Shown here one piece after another: positions 6,741 through 15,227 of a DNA stretch of 64,000 nucleotides. Source of the stretch: Planctomycetota bacterium (GTDB lineage: Bacteria; Planctomycetota; UBA1135; GCA-002686595); assembly GCA_028278425.1 (NCBI GenBank), contig JANQEJ010000057.1, positions 1-64,000 of the forward strand. The letters run 5' to 3'. The first letter of the stretch is position 1. Each line of letters opens with the position of its first letter. Made by a program: the position numbers and the translations under genes. The notes beneath the pieces are model-generated. The model saw only the letters and a list, made by a program, of their open reading frames with translations. It did not search any database and was not told where the DNA came from.

Positions 6741-8826
6741 GCTTGAACGCTTCCGCGACGCCTCCGTCGCCAAGCTGGACAACCTGCGTCGCGCCGCCCG
6801 CGCCGGCGTGCGCGTTCCGCGAACGCACTGGACGCTCGCGCGCGACGTTCCCGCGGCGGGTTCGCTCCCGCCGCCCGCGCCCGGCGCGACGCCTTGGATG
6901 GTGCGCTCCGCCTCGCCCGAGGAGGACGGCGTCGAGGGCTCGGCGGCCGGACGATTCCACAGCGAGCGCGTGCCCGCGGGCGCCGACCTCGGCGACGCCG
7001 TGCGGCGCGTCGTCGCATCGCTCACGCGCGACGCCGCCGGCGCCCCGCGCGGCGCGGTCTTCGCGCAGCCCTTCGCGGAGGCCGAGCGGGCCGGCGTCGC
7101 CTTCTTCGACGGCTTCCATTACGAGCGCACCTGGGCGCCGGGCGACAACTTCGGTCTGACCTCCGGCGCGACGCGCGGAATCGTCGAGCGCGGCGATCTG
7201 GTGCGCGGCGAGCCGTGGAGCCGCTGGCTCGAGCGCGTCGCCGCCGTTTTCCCGGAGCTCGACCGCGTCGACCTCGAGTGGGCCGAAGACGCCGCCGGCT
7301 TCGTGCTGCTGCAGGCGCGCCGCGCGAAGTTCGAGGTGCGCGGCGACCCGCTCGTCAGCGTGGCGAACCACCGCGAGATCCTCGGCGAGGCTCCGAGCCC
7401 GTGGATCGTCTCCGCGCTCGACGAGGCCGGCCGCGCGGCGTTCGGCTGGTTCGGCGCGTGCGATCCCGCCATCGACCGCTGGGGTGAGCGCTACGCGCGC
7501 ATGGCCGCGGGGCGCGCCTGGATGGACTTCAGCGCCTTCTTCCGCGTGATGGACCGCTGGGGTCTGCCGCGCACCTTCGTCACCCAGGGCGTCGGCGGCG
7601 CGGCGAGCGGCCCGCTCGACTCGCGGGTCGTCTGGGGGCGGTTCCTGCGCAGCGGGCCGCGGCTGCTCCGGCTGCAGCTCGCCAACGTGCGGCTCGTGCT
7701 CGGCGTGTTCCGCGAGCTCGCGCGCGTCGAGCGCGCGGTACGGGCGGCGGAGGATCTCGCGGCCCTGCACGCGGCGACGGCGCTCGGGCTCGCAACGGCG
7801 CTGCGGGTGAATTTCGCGCTGGGCGGCGCGCTCGCCGGAGTGCAGCGCGTTCGGCGCGCGCTCGGCGTGCGCGGCGGCGCGCACGTCGTCACCGGCGACA
7901 TGGGACACGCCTACGAGGACCTGCGGCGGCTTCCCTCCGAGGAGCGCGGCCGAGCGCTCGACGCGTGGCTCGAGCAATTCGGCCATCGCGGTCCGCTCGA
8001 GAGCGATCCGCTGCACCCGCGCTTCGACGAGCTGCGCACGGCCCTGGAAGCGGACCTCGCCGGCGAAGCGCCGTCCGAGGAGGAGCGCGCCGCACGCGGC
8101 GGCCGCGGTCCGCTGTTCTGGTTCGAACGCCGGCGCGAGACCTTCCGCGACGAGCTGATGAAGGTCTGGCGCGAGCTCCGCCGGCGCCTCGTCGCGGAGG
8201 GCACGCGCCTGAGCGAGCGCGGCGAGCTCGCGAAACCGGACGACGTCTTCTTCCTCACGCGGACGGACCTCGACGGCGCGTCGCCGCCGGGCGAGGCCGC
8301 GCGCGCGAACCGGGCGAGCTGGGAGGGCACGCGCCACCTCGCGCTCCCGCACACCGCGCGTCTCTCCCGGATCGAAGCGCTCGCCCGCGCCGGGGAAGGC
8401 GACGCCCGCGCGCGCCCTCAGGCCGACGCGTGGAGCGGCATCGGCCTAACCGGCGAGCCCGTCGAGGGCCGCGTTCGCCGCGCCGAGGACCTCGCGTCGT
8501 TCCTGCGGGACGGAGCGGCCGAGCTCGGGCGCGGCGACGTGCTCGTCGTGCCCGCCCTGGAACCCTCGTGGGGCGTCCTCTTCGGCCGCGTGGGCGCGGT
8601 CGTTGCGGAGCTCGGCGGCGAGCTCAGCCACGCGTCCATTCTCCTCCGCGAGCTCGGGACACCCTCCGTTGTAAACTGCCTCGGCTGCTGGGGTTCCCTC
8701 CGCGACGGCGAGCGAGTGCGCGTCGATCCGCGCGCGGGCCGCGTCGAGCGCTCGGGCGGAGCCGCGGGAAAGCCCCGCGCGCCCGTCACGTCGAGCGCGC
8801 GCGGGCGAACCCCAGAGATTCACTGA
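6727..8826 (+). CDS. PEP/pyruvate-binding and PEP-utilising mobile domain protein
   Basis: About 699 aa from GTG 6727, the start that overlaps the previous gene. The longer track ORF begins in shadow sequence. The N-terminal ATP-grasp-like region contains MVRSASPEEDGVEGSAAGRFHSE, comparable to the VRSSATxED..SFAG motif of PEP synthase and pyruvate phosphate dikinase. VDLEWAEDAAGFVLLQARRAK resembles the end of that domain. The C-terminal swivelling domain has GGELSHASILLRELGTPSVVN with the phospho-carrier His. The middle is unlike PEP synthase and has no PEP-binding barrel. The layout resembles rifampicin phosphotransferase-type enzymes that phosphorylate a small molecule with ATP. The acceptor is unknown. 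Confidence 0.72.
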   Translation: MRWHELERFRDASVAKLDNLRRAARAGVRVPRTHWTLARDVPAAGSLPPPAPGATPWMVRSASPEEDGVEGSAAGRFHSERVPAGADLGDAVRRVVASLTRDAAGAPRGAVFAQPFAEAERAGVAFFDGFHYERTWAPGDNFGLTSGATRGIVERGDLVRGEPWSRWLERVAAVFPELDRVDLEWAEDAAGFVLLQARRAKFEVRGDPLVSVANHREILGEAPSPWIVSALDEAGRAAFGWFGACDPAIDRWGERYARMAAGRAWMDFSAFFRVMDRWGLPRTFVTQGVGGAASGPLDSRVVWGRFLRSGPRLLRLQLANVRLVLGVFRELARVERAVRAAEDLAALHAATALGLATALRVNFALGGALAGVQRVRRALGVRGGAHVVTGDMGHAYEDLRRLPSEERGRALDAWLEQFGHRGPLESDPLHPRFDELRTALEADLAGEAPSEEERAARGGRGPLFWFERRRETFRDELMKVWRELRRRLVAEGTRLSERGELAKPDDVFFLTRTDLDGASPPGEAARANRASWEGTRHLALPHTARLSRIEALARAGEGDARARPQADAWSGIGLTGEPVEGRVRRAEDLASFLRDGAAELGRGDVLVVPALEPSWGVLFGRVGAVVAELGGELSHASILLRELGTPSVVNCLGCWGSLRDGERVRVDPRAGRVERSGGAAGKPRAPVTSSARGRTPEIH

Positions 8827-8861
8827 CCGAGAGGGCCGGAAAGGAGCCCGTCAAGAACACC

Positions 8862-9611
8862 ATGAGCGAGTCCAACGTCATCCTCGTCACCGGCGCCACC
8901 TCCGGGATCGGCGCTGCCACCGCCAAGGCCTTCGCCGCCGCGGGCCACCGGGTCGTCCTAGCCGGACGCCGCGCCGACAAGGGCCTGGCCGTCGTGGACG
9001 CGATCCGCGCGGAGGGTGGCGAGGCGACCTTCTTCCCCGCGGACGTCTCCAACCCGGAGGAGGTCCAGTCGCTGGTCGACAAGACCCTGGAGACCTACGG
9101 TCGCCTCGACGCGGCGTTCAACAACGCGGGCGTGGAGGGAGACACCCTCGTGCCCTTCCACGAGCAGTCCGCGGAAAACTACCGGCACGTCTTCGACGTC
9201 AACGTCGAGGCCGTCCTGAACTGCATGAAGGCCCAGGTGCCGGCCATGCTCCAGAGCGGGGGCGGCGCGATCGTGAACAACGCCTCGATCGCGGGCCTCG
9301 TCGGCTTCAACGGGATGAGCGTCTACGGCGCGAGCAAGCACGCCGTCATCGGCCTGACCCGCAACGCCGCGCTCGAGTACGCGCAGCAGGGCATCCGCGT
9401 CAACGCCGTCGCGCCGGGTCCGATCGAGACCGAGATGTACGACCGCTTCGCGAACGACGAGGTCCGCGAGCAGATCAACACGATGGTACCGATGGGGCGC
9501 TCCGGGACGGCCGAGGAGGTGGCGTCCGCCGTCGTGTGGCTCGCGGACCCGGCCAACAGCTACACGACCGGCCAGGTGATCGCCGTCGACGGGGGCTTCA
9601 CGGCGCAGTAG
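8862..9611 (+). CDS. short-chain dehydrogenase/reductase (SDR)
   Basis: A 249-aa classical SDR. It has the NAD(P)-binding TGATSGIG near the N-terminus, then FNNAGVEG, catalytic Ser in NNASIAGLVG, the YGASK catalytic Tyr/Lys, and the PGPIETEM loop. It ends in TGQVIAVDGGFTAQ, which is typical of FabG-like family members. The length is standard. Arg in AGRRADKG after the second strand suggests NADPH preference. The start is ATG 8862, with AAGGAG somewhat far upstream. The track ORF before it is shadow. The alcohol or ketone substrate cannot be told from sequence. Confidence 0.9.
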   Translation: MSESNVILVTGATSGIGAATAKAFAAAGHRVVLAGRRADKGLAVVDAIRAEGGEATFFPADVSNPEEVQSLVDKTLETYGRLDAAFNNAGVEGDTLVPFHEQSAENYRHVFDVNVEAVLNCMKAQVPAMLQSGGGAIVNNASIAGLVGFNGMSVYGASKHAVIGLTRNAALEYAQQGIRVNAVAPGPIETEMYDRFANDEVREQINTMVPMGRSGTAEEVASAVVWLADPANSYTTGQVIAVDGGFTAQ

Positions 9612-9690
9612 CTGCATCGCATCCGCGGGTCCTGCATCTCGGCGCGCCCCGACGGCGGCGAGCTGCGCAACGTGCGCGGTCGATTCCGCA

Positions 9691-10977
9691 TCAAGGCATT
9701 CGAGCTGCCGTGGCCTCGTTCACGGAAGCGCGCAGCTCCGCCGAACGGGCGTGAGCTTCCAGGCCTTCCAGGCGCGCGAGCCGCGCCGCGTCCCGCGCCA
9801 GCGAGCTGGCCTCGTCGGTGTTCTCCGACGCTAGCCAGGTCCGGACGCGCAGGAGATCCAGCACGGAGAGCCCGCCCTGGAAGCGTGCCCCCCGGCCGGT
9901 CGGCAGCACGTGGTTCGGCCCGGCGCCGTAGTCCCCCAGCGCCTCGGCCGCGTTCGAGCCGAGGAACAGTGCGCCGCAATGCCGGACACGTCGCGCCGCG
10001 GCGGCGGGATCGGGCACGTGCAATGCGAGGTGCTCCGGAGCGAGCGCGTCCGCGACCTCCAGCGCTTCGTTCAGATCGCGCGCGACGACCGCGAAGCCGC
10101 GCTGCAAGGACTCCGCCGCGCAGGTTTCGCCGAGCTCTGTGAGCTGACGGGTGAGCTCGTCGTCGACCGCGTCCGCGAACGCCGGCGACGTCGTCACCAG
10201 GACCGGGAGCGCGTCGACGTCGTGCTCGGCCTGCGCGAGGAGATCCGCCGCCACCATCGCGGCGTCCGCGTCTCCGTCCGCGACGACGACGAGCTCCGAA
10301 GGTCCCGCGAGGCCGTCGATGCCGACGTCGCCGAAGACGATCTGCTTCGCCGCGGTCACCCAACGGTTGCCGGGGCCGCACACGAAGTCCACCGGCGGTA
10401 CGGACTCGGTTCCGTATGCGAGCGCGGCGACGGCCTGCGCGCCGCCGACCGCGAGGACCCGGTCCGCGCCCGCCACCGCCGCCGCGGCGAGCGTCACGGC
10501 CGCGGGCCGCGGCGAGGCGACGAAGACGCGCGCGACTCCCGCGGTTCTCGCGGTAACGCCGGTCATCAGCACCGAGGAGGGAAGCGGGAAGCGTCCGCCG
10601 GGAGCGTAGCAGCCGGCGCTCGCGACGGGCTCTAGCGTATGTCCCGCGCGACCGCCGGCGACGGGCACGTCGATCGGGCGCAGCGCGGCGCGCTGCGCCT
10701 CGGCGAAGGTCCGGATGCGATCGGCGGTGCGCTCCAGCAGGGCGTCGACCTCCCGTCCAACGATCTGACGCGCGCGGTCGAGCTCGTCCCGCTCGATCAC
10801 GAGCGGCTCTCCGGGCTCCAGGTCGCCCAGGCGCTCGGCATGCTCGCGGAGCGCTTCGTCCCCGCGCGACCGGACGTCGTCGACGATCGCGAGCGCGGTG
10901 GCGCGCGTCTCCCGGTCGACGGCGCTGCGCTGCGAGCGCGGAAGCTGATCGGGCGAGACTCGGCGCAGAGCGCTCAC
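9691..10977 (-). CDS. hisD: histidinol dehydrogenase
   Basis: A 428-aa enzyme that oxidises L-histidinol to L-histidine with two NAD in the last step of histidine synthesis. Family motifs are clear: PVASAGCYAPGGRFPLPSSVLM, the GPGNRWVTAAKQIVFGDVGIDGLAGPSE core, zinc ligands in QAEHDVDALP and PEHLALHVP, and the GDYGAGPNHVLPT loop. The start is GTG 10977, which overlaps the stop of the hisA-hisIE gene as GTGA. The track ORF reaching 12060 is mostly shadow. It is the last gene of the his operon and converges with the SDR gene. Confidence 0.95.
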   Translation of the reverse strand: MSALRRVSPDQLPRSQRSAVDRETRATALAIVDDVRSRGDEALREHAERLGDLEPGEPLVIERDELDRARQIVGREVDALLERTADRIRTFAEAQRAALRPIDVPVAGGRAGHTLEPVASAGCYAPGGRFPLPSSVLMTGVTARTAGVARVFVASPRPAAVTLAAAAVAGADRVLAVGGAQAVAALAYGTESVPPVDFVCGPGNRWVTAAKQIVFGDVGIDGLAGPSELVVVADGDADAAMVAADLLAQAEHDVDALPVLVTTSPAFADAVDDELTRQLTELGETCAAESLQRGFAVVARDLNEALEVADALAPEHLALHVPDPAAAARRVRHCGALFLGSNAAEALGDYGAGPNHVLPTGRGARFQGGLSVLDLLRVRTWLASENTDEASSLARDAARLARLEGLEAHARSAELRASVNEATAARMP

Positions 10978-12248
10978 GTCACACCTCCCGTTGCGGTCTT
11001 GGCGTCGCCGCGGCGGCGCGTGAGGCGCAGGGCGCGCGCGTCCAACTCGCTCTCGATCTCCGCGAGCGATACGCCGGCGCGCGCGGCGGCGACGAGCGCG
11101 AAGTAGAGAAGGTCCGCCGCCTCGTGCCGCACTTCGGACGTCTTGCCGGCATCGGCGAGCTCCGCCGCTTCCTCGACGAGCTTCGCGCGCAGGAGCTCGG
11201 CGTCTTCGAGGAGACGGCGCGTGTAGGAGCCCGCCTCGGCCGAGCCGACGCGTTCCGCCAGCGTTCGCTCCAGCTTGTCCAGACCGCGCCGCTCGCCCCA
11301 GCACGACGCCGCGCCGGTGTGGCAGAACCCCGCGCCGGCCTGCCTCACGGTGAAGCGCAGCACGTCGCGGTCGCAGTCGACGTCGAGGCGGAGCAGCTCC
11401 TGCGTGGCGCCGGACGATTCGCCCTTGCGCCAGAAGCCGCGCCGCCGCGATCGGTAGACGCCGCGGCGCTCGTCGATCGCGGCGCGCAGGCTTTCGAGGC
11501 TCGACCACGCGAGGCCCAGCGCGACGCCGCGCTCGTCGGTGACCACGGTCGGCCAGAGGCCGTCGGCGCGGTCGCTCCGCAGCGGCGCCGCGAACGCCTC
11601 CGCCAGGCCGAGGCGGCCAGTATAGAGCGCCATCCCCACCTGCGCGTCCGCGCCGAGCCGGTCGAGCGCGGCGACCTCCTCGGCCGTGGTCACGCCGCCC
11701 GCGATCGTGACGCGCGCGTCCCCGGCCGCCGCGACGAGCTCCTCGACGCGATCGAGCGCGGTTCCGCCGAGGCGTCCCTCGCGCTCGACGAACGTGACGA
11801 GGAAGCCGCCGGCGAGACCGCGGAGCTCGCGCAGGCGTTCGAGCGGCGCGCGGCCGGTGCCTTCGCGCCAGCCCTTGACGACGACCTCGCCGTGCTCGTT
11901 GTCGAGGGCGACGACGACGCGCTCGCGGGGAAGTTTGCTCAGCAGCGCCGGCTCCGCCGCCGTGCCGATCACGATCCGCTCGGCGCCGGCGTCGAGCCAA
12001 CGCCGCGCGGCGTCGTAGTCGCGGATTCCGCCGCCGACCCGGCAGGGGAAGCGCGCGCACAGGTCGCGGATCGGGCCTTCGTTGGAGCCCGTGCCGAGCG
12101 CGGCGTCGAGGTCGACCACCGCGATCGGTCCGACCGTCGCGAAGCGCTCCGCGATCGGAAAGGGATCGCCGGCGTCGAGCGCTTGCTCCCTTCCGCCGAC
12201 GAGCTGGACGGTCTTTCCGTTCGCAAGGTCGATCGAGGGGACGATCAC
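10974..12248 (-). CDS. hisA-hisIE: HisA-HisI-HisE three-domain fusion protein
   Basis: A 424-aa protein joining three histidine enzymes. Residues of about 1-225 are ProFAR isomerase (HisA), a TIM barrel with VPSIDLANGKTVQL, CRVGGGIRDYD and VTIAGGVTTAEE. Residues of about 230-320 are phosphoribosyl-AMP cyclohydrolase (HisI) with YRSRRRGFWRKGESSGATQ and metal ligands in VDCDRD, FCHTG and SCW. Residues of about 325-410 are phosphoribosyl-ATP pyrophosphatase (HisE) with LVEEAAELADA and HEAADLLYF. HisI-HisE fusions are common, but HisA joined to them is unusual. The HisI part resembles the fungal His4 type as I recall it. The start overlaps the hisF stop as ATGA. Confidence 0.9.
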   Translation of the reverse strand: MIVPSIDLANGKTVQLVGGREQALDAGDPFPIAERFATVGPIAVVDLDAALGTGSNEGPIRDLCARFPCRVGGGIRDYDAARRWLDAGAERIVIGTAAEPALLSKLPRERVVVALDNEHGEVVVKGWREGTGRAPLERLRELRGLAGGFLVTFVEREGRLGGTALDRVEELVAAAGDARVTIAGGVTTAEEVAALDRLGADAQVGMALYTGRLGLAEAFAAPLRSDRADGLWPTVVTDERGVALGLAWSSLESLRAAIDERRGVYRSRRRGFWRKGESSGATQELLRLDVDCDRDVLRFTVRQAGAGFCHTGAASCWGERRGLDKLERTLAERVGSAEAGSYTRRLLEDAELLRAKLVEEAAELADAGKTSEVRHEAADLLYFALVAAARAGVSLAEIESELDARALRLTRRRGDAKTATGGVT

Positions 12249-13000
12249 CGGCGCACCTCCAGCCCTTCGCGGGCCAGCGTTCCCTTCAGGTCGGCTACCG
12301 TGAGGTCGCCGTCGTGGAAGAGCGACGCGGCGAGCACCGCGCTCGCGCCCGCGCGCAGCGCCGCCGCGAGATCGCGCGCCGTCGCGGCGCCGCCCGAGGC
12401 GATCACGGGCACGTCGACCGCTGCACAGAGCGTCTCGAGCAGCTCCAGGTCATAGCCCTCGCGCGTGCCGTCGCGGTCCCAGCTCGTGAGCAGGACCTCG
12501 CCGGCTCCGCGGGCCTGGGCTTGCCGGGCCCAGTCGACGGCGTCGACGCCCGTTGGCTCCCTGCCGCTCCGCACCACGACCTCGAAGCCGCCCTGATCGT
12601 CGCGCGCCGCGTCGATCGCGACGACGGTGCACTGCAGACCGAAGCGCTCCGCGATCTCGCTCAGGAGCTCCGGCCGGGCGACCGCGGCGGTGTTGGCGGC
12701 GACCTTGTCGGCGCCCGAGTCCAGCAGCCGCGCCGCGTCGTCGACCGCGCGCACGCCGCCGCCGACGGTCAGCGGGATGCCGAGCCGCGCGCGCACGCGC
12801 TCGACGGTGCGCACCGCGTGCGCGCGCCCCTCCGGCGTCGCGGAGACGTCGAGCAGCACGATCTCGTCGGCGCCCTGGTCTTCATAGCGCTCCGCGAGCT
12901 CGGCCGGATCCCCGGCGTCGCGCAGGCCCTGGAAGCGGACGCCCTTGACCACGCGGCCGTCCTTCACGTCGAGGCAGGGGATGATCCGCGCGGTCAGCAC
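12245..13000 (-). CDS. hisF: imidazole glycerol phosphate synthase, cyclase subunit
   Basis: A 251-aa TIM-barrel enzyme that uses ammonia channelled from HisH to make imidazole glycerol phosphate and AICAR. It has the family N-terminus ARIIPCLDVKDGRVVKGVRF with the catalytic Asp, the phosphate loops LTVGGGVRAVDDA and VIASGGAATARDL, and the second catalytic Asp in VVAIDAARD. The start is GTG 13000, preceded by GGAGGT about 5 bases upstream, and it overlaps the 3' end of hisH by 7 bases. The upstream part of the track ORF is shadow. The length matches the family. Confidence 0.95.
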   Translation of the reverse strand: MLTARIIPCLDVKDGRVVKGVRFQGLRDAGDPAELAERYEDQGADEIVLLDVSATPEGRAHAVRTVERVRARLGIPLTVGGGVRAVDDAARLLDSGADKVAANTAAVARPELLSEIAERFGLQCTVVAIDAARDDQGGFEVVVRSGREPTGVDAVDWARQAQARGAGEVLLTSWDRDGTREGYDLELLETLCAAVDVPVIASGGAATARDLAAALRAGASAVLAASLFHDGDLTVADLKGTLAREGLEVRR

Positions 13001-13605
13001 GACGCACCTCCCGCGAGCCAGCGCGCGAGGAGCTCCCTGCCGAAGTCGCCGGAGAGCTCGGGATGGAACTGGCACGCGAGGACGTCGCCCCGCTCGAGCG
13101 CCGCGACGAAACGCCCGCCGTGGTCGGCGTAGGCGGCCGACCAACCGGGCGGCGCGTCGACGAAGCGGTAGGTGTTGGCGAAGTAGGCGTAGCCCCGCGC
13201 GAGGAGGTGCGCGCTCGCGTCGGGCTCGATCCGGTTCCATCCGAGCTGCGGACGGGTGACCGTGTCTGGAAAGCGGCGCGCGAAGCGGTCGACGACACCG
13301 AGCCCGGCAGCGTCGGGCGTCTCTTCGCTTCCCGCGCCGAGAAGCTGCAAACCGAGGCAGATCGCCAGGGTTGGTTTCCCCGCGTCGATGCGCTCGCGCA
13401 GCGCGTCGGCGAGCCCGTCGGCTTCGAGCGCCGCGAGCGCGGCGCCGAACGCTCCGACGCCTGGTAGGACGACGCGGTCCGCCGCGCGCACCGCGTCCGC
13501 CGACCGGGTGATCGCCGGACGCGCCCCCAATCGCTCGAGGCCGACCATCACGGAGGCGAGGTTCGACGTGCCCGTTCGCACGACGGCGACGTCGCGGCCG
13601 GTCAC
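12994..13605 (-). CDS. hisH: imidazole glycerol phosphate synthase, glutamine amidotransferase subunit
   Basis: A 203-aa class I glutaminase that supplies ammonia to HisF. The nucleophile Cys lies in AICLGLQLLG and the His-Glu pair in CQFHPELSG. The oxyanion strand region LPGVGAFGAAL is present. The start is GTG 13605, whose GTGA overlaps the hisB stop. The track ORF starts earlier in shadow sequence. The length is as usual for the family. The order hisB-hisH-hisF-hisA is retained. Confidence 0.93.
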   Translation of the reverse strand: MTGRDVAVVRTGTSNLASVMVGLERLGARPAITRSADAVRAADRVVLPGVGAFGAALAALEADGLADALRERIDAGKPTLAICLGLQLLGAGSEETPDAAGLGVVDRFARRFPDTVTRPQLGWNRIEPDASAHLLARGYAYFANTYRFVDAPPGWSAAYADHGGRFVAALERGDVLACQFHPELSGDFGRELLARWLAGGASC

Positions 13606-14183
13606 GCGAGCACCCCCTTCGTGCTCGGCACTTCGTCCGTGCCGTCGGAGGCGACGGCTTCGCGCAGCGCGAGGGCGAGCGCCTTGAAGGCCGCTTCGGC
13701 GCGGTGGTGGTCGTTCTCGCCCTTCAAGACGTCGACGTGGATCGCGGCGCGCAGCGCGAACGCGAGCGAGCGCAGCACGTGCCCGACGTTTTCGCAGGCG
13801 AGAGCGCCGAGCCGCTCGCGCCGCAGCCCGAGGTCGATCGCCGGCCACGGCCGGCCGGAGAGGTCGACGACCGCTCGGGCGAGGGCTTCGTCGAGCGGCG
13901 CGTAGGCCGAGCCGAAGCGCCGGATGCCGCGCCGCTCGCCCAACGCCTCGTCGATCGCGCCGCCGAGGGCCAGCGCGCAGTCCTCGGCCGTGTGGTGGTC
14001 GTCGACCTCGAGGTCCCCTTCGCAGGTCAGCGTGACGTCGAAGCGCGCGTGCTTCGCCAAGGCGGTCAGCAGGTGGTCGAGGAAGCCGATCCCGGTCCGG
14101 ACGCGCGCCTCGCCGCGGCCTTCGAGCTCGACGCTGACCTCGATCCGCGTCTCCGCGGTCTTTCGCTGGAGCTGCGCCTTCAT
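13602..14183 (-). CDS. hisB: imidazoleglycerol-phosphate dehydratase
   Basis: A 193-aa monofunctional IGP dehydratase. It has the full set of Mn-binding motifs: RTGIGFLDHLL, EVDDHHTAEDCALALG, ACENVGHVLRS and GENDHHRAEAAFKALA, with the C-terminal VPSTKGVL. There is no N-terminal histidinol-phosphatase domain, so the phosphatase of the pathway must be encoded elsewhere. Its start overlaps the hisC stop as ATGA, and its stop overlaps hisH. Confidence 0.95.
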   Translation of the reverse strand: MKAQLQRKTAETRIEVSVELEGRGEARVRTGIGFLDHLLTALAKHARFDVTLTCEGDLEVDDHHTAEDCALALGGAIDEALGERRGIRRFGSAYAPLDEALARAVVDLSGRPWPAIDLGLRRERLGALACENVGHVLRSLAFALRAAIHVDVLKGENDHHRAEAAFKALALALREAVASDGTDEVPSTKGVLA

Positions 14184-15217
14184 CCGAGCACCTCCGCGAG
14201 CGCCCCCGCGAGGCGCTTCATGTCCGCCGCGTTGCCGGGGCAGGTGATGCGCACCGCTCCGGCGAGCCTTCGGTTGTCCGGGAAGATCCGCACGGCGATC
14301 CCGCGCGCGGCGAGCCCGTCGCGCAAGTTCTTGGGGTTCGCGACGTCCGCCAGCACGAAGTTGGCCTGCGTCGGACGCGGTCCTGCGCCGAGGTCGCGGA
14401 GAAGCGCGGAGAGCTCGACGCGCTCGCGGCGAACGCGCTCGACGTACGCGCGCATCGCCCGCTCCCCGGTGCGCAACCGCGCCAAGGCGAGCGCCAGCGA
14501 GGGGCCCGCGACCGCGAACGGGCTTCCCGTCGCGCGCAGCGGCGTCACGAGCTCGCGCGGTCCCATCGCCCAGCCGACGCGCGCGCCCGCCAGGCCCCAG
14601 GCCTTGGAGAACGTCCGCACGACGATCACGTTCGGGAGCGCGAGCGCGGTCTCCGTGAGGTCCTCGTCGGCGAACTCGGCGTACGCGAGGTCGGCGAGCA
14701 CCGGCGCGGGCGCGAGCGCCGCCGCGACGCGGCGGAGGTCTTCGCCGGAGGCGACGGAGCCCGTCGGGTTGCTCGGGGACACGACCGCCGCCATGCCCAC
14801 GCGCCCGCGTGCCGCGTCGATCGCCGCGAGCACGCCCTCGGTCGGGAAGCGTCCGTCCGTCTCGGGAACCTCCCGGATCTCCGCGCCGGCCAGGTAGGCG
14901 TAGCGCGGGATCATCTCGAAGGCGGGTACGGCGACGGCCAGATCCCGTCCGCCGCCGAGGTAGGCGAGCGAAGCGCGGAAGAGCGCGTCGTCCGCTCCGG
15001 CCGTCACGACGACCTGATCGGGCGCGAGGCCGAAGCGAGCGGCGAGAACCTCCTCGAGCTCCGCTTGCTTCGGGTAACGGCGGACCCGTTCGGGATCGAT
15101 CCGCTCGTCCGGGAGCCAGGCGTCGATCCGCGGACCCTCGTTGGCGTCGAGGTACAGATCGATCGGCGCGTCCGAACGGGGCACCGAGTAGGCGGTGGGG
15201 TAGGTGCGCGTGAGCAT
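14180..15217 (-). CDS. hisC: histidinol-phosphate aminotransferase
   Basis: A 345-aa fold-type I PLP enzyme that converts imidazole acetol phosphate to histidinol phosphate. It shows LDANEGP at the N-terminus, the PLP-contacting SPSNPTG, the Schiff-base Lys in RTFSKAWGLAGARVGW, and the C-terminal Arg in GAVRITCPGN, which binds the substrate phosphate or carboxylate. It lies 10 bases after hisG and overlaps hisB. The length is typical. Confidence 0.93.
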   Translation of the reverse strand: MLTRTYPTAYSVPRSDAPIDLYLDANEGPRIDAWLPDERIDPERVRRYPKQAELEEVLAARFGLAPDQVVVTAGADDALFRASLAYLGGGRDLAVAVPAFEMIPRYAYLAGAEIREVPETDGRFPTEGVLAAIDAARGRVGMAAVVSPSNPTGSVASGEDLRRVAAALAPAPVLADLAYAEFADEDLTETALALPNVIVVRTFSKAWGLAGARVGWAMGPRELVTPLRATGSPFAVAGPSLALALARLRTGERAMRAYVERVRRERVELSALLRDLGAGPRPTQANFVLADVANPKNLRDGLAARGIAVRIFPDNRRLAGAVRITCPGNAADMKRLAGALAEVLG

Positions 15218-15227
15218 CGGTTTCCTC

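Noticed and set aside
5358-7025. 555-aa minus-strand ORF opposite the selenoprotein and hydrolase
   Set aside because: Low-complexity shadow of high-GC coding sequence. Both sense genes are supported by family motifs.
9691-12060. 789-aa fusion of an unknown protein to HisD
   Set aside because: The first 361 codons are a shadow of the HisA-HisIE frame. The HisD start overlaps the previous stop.
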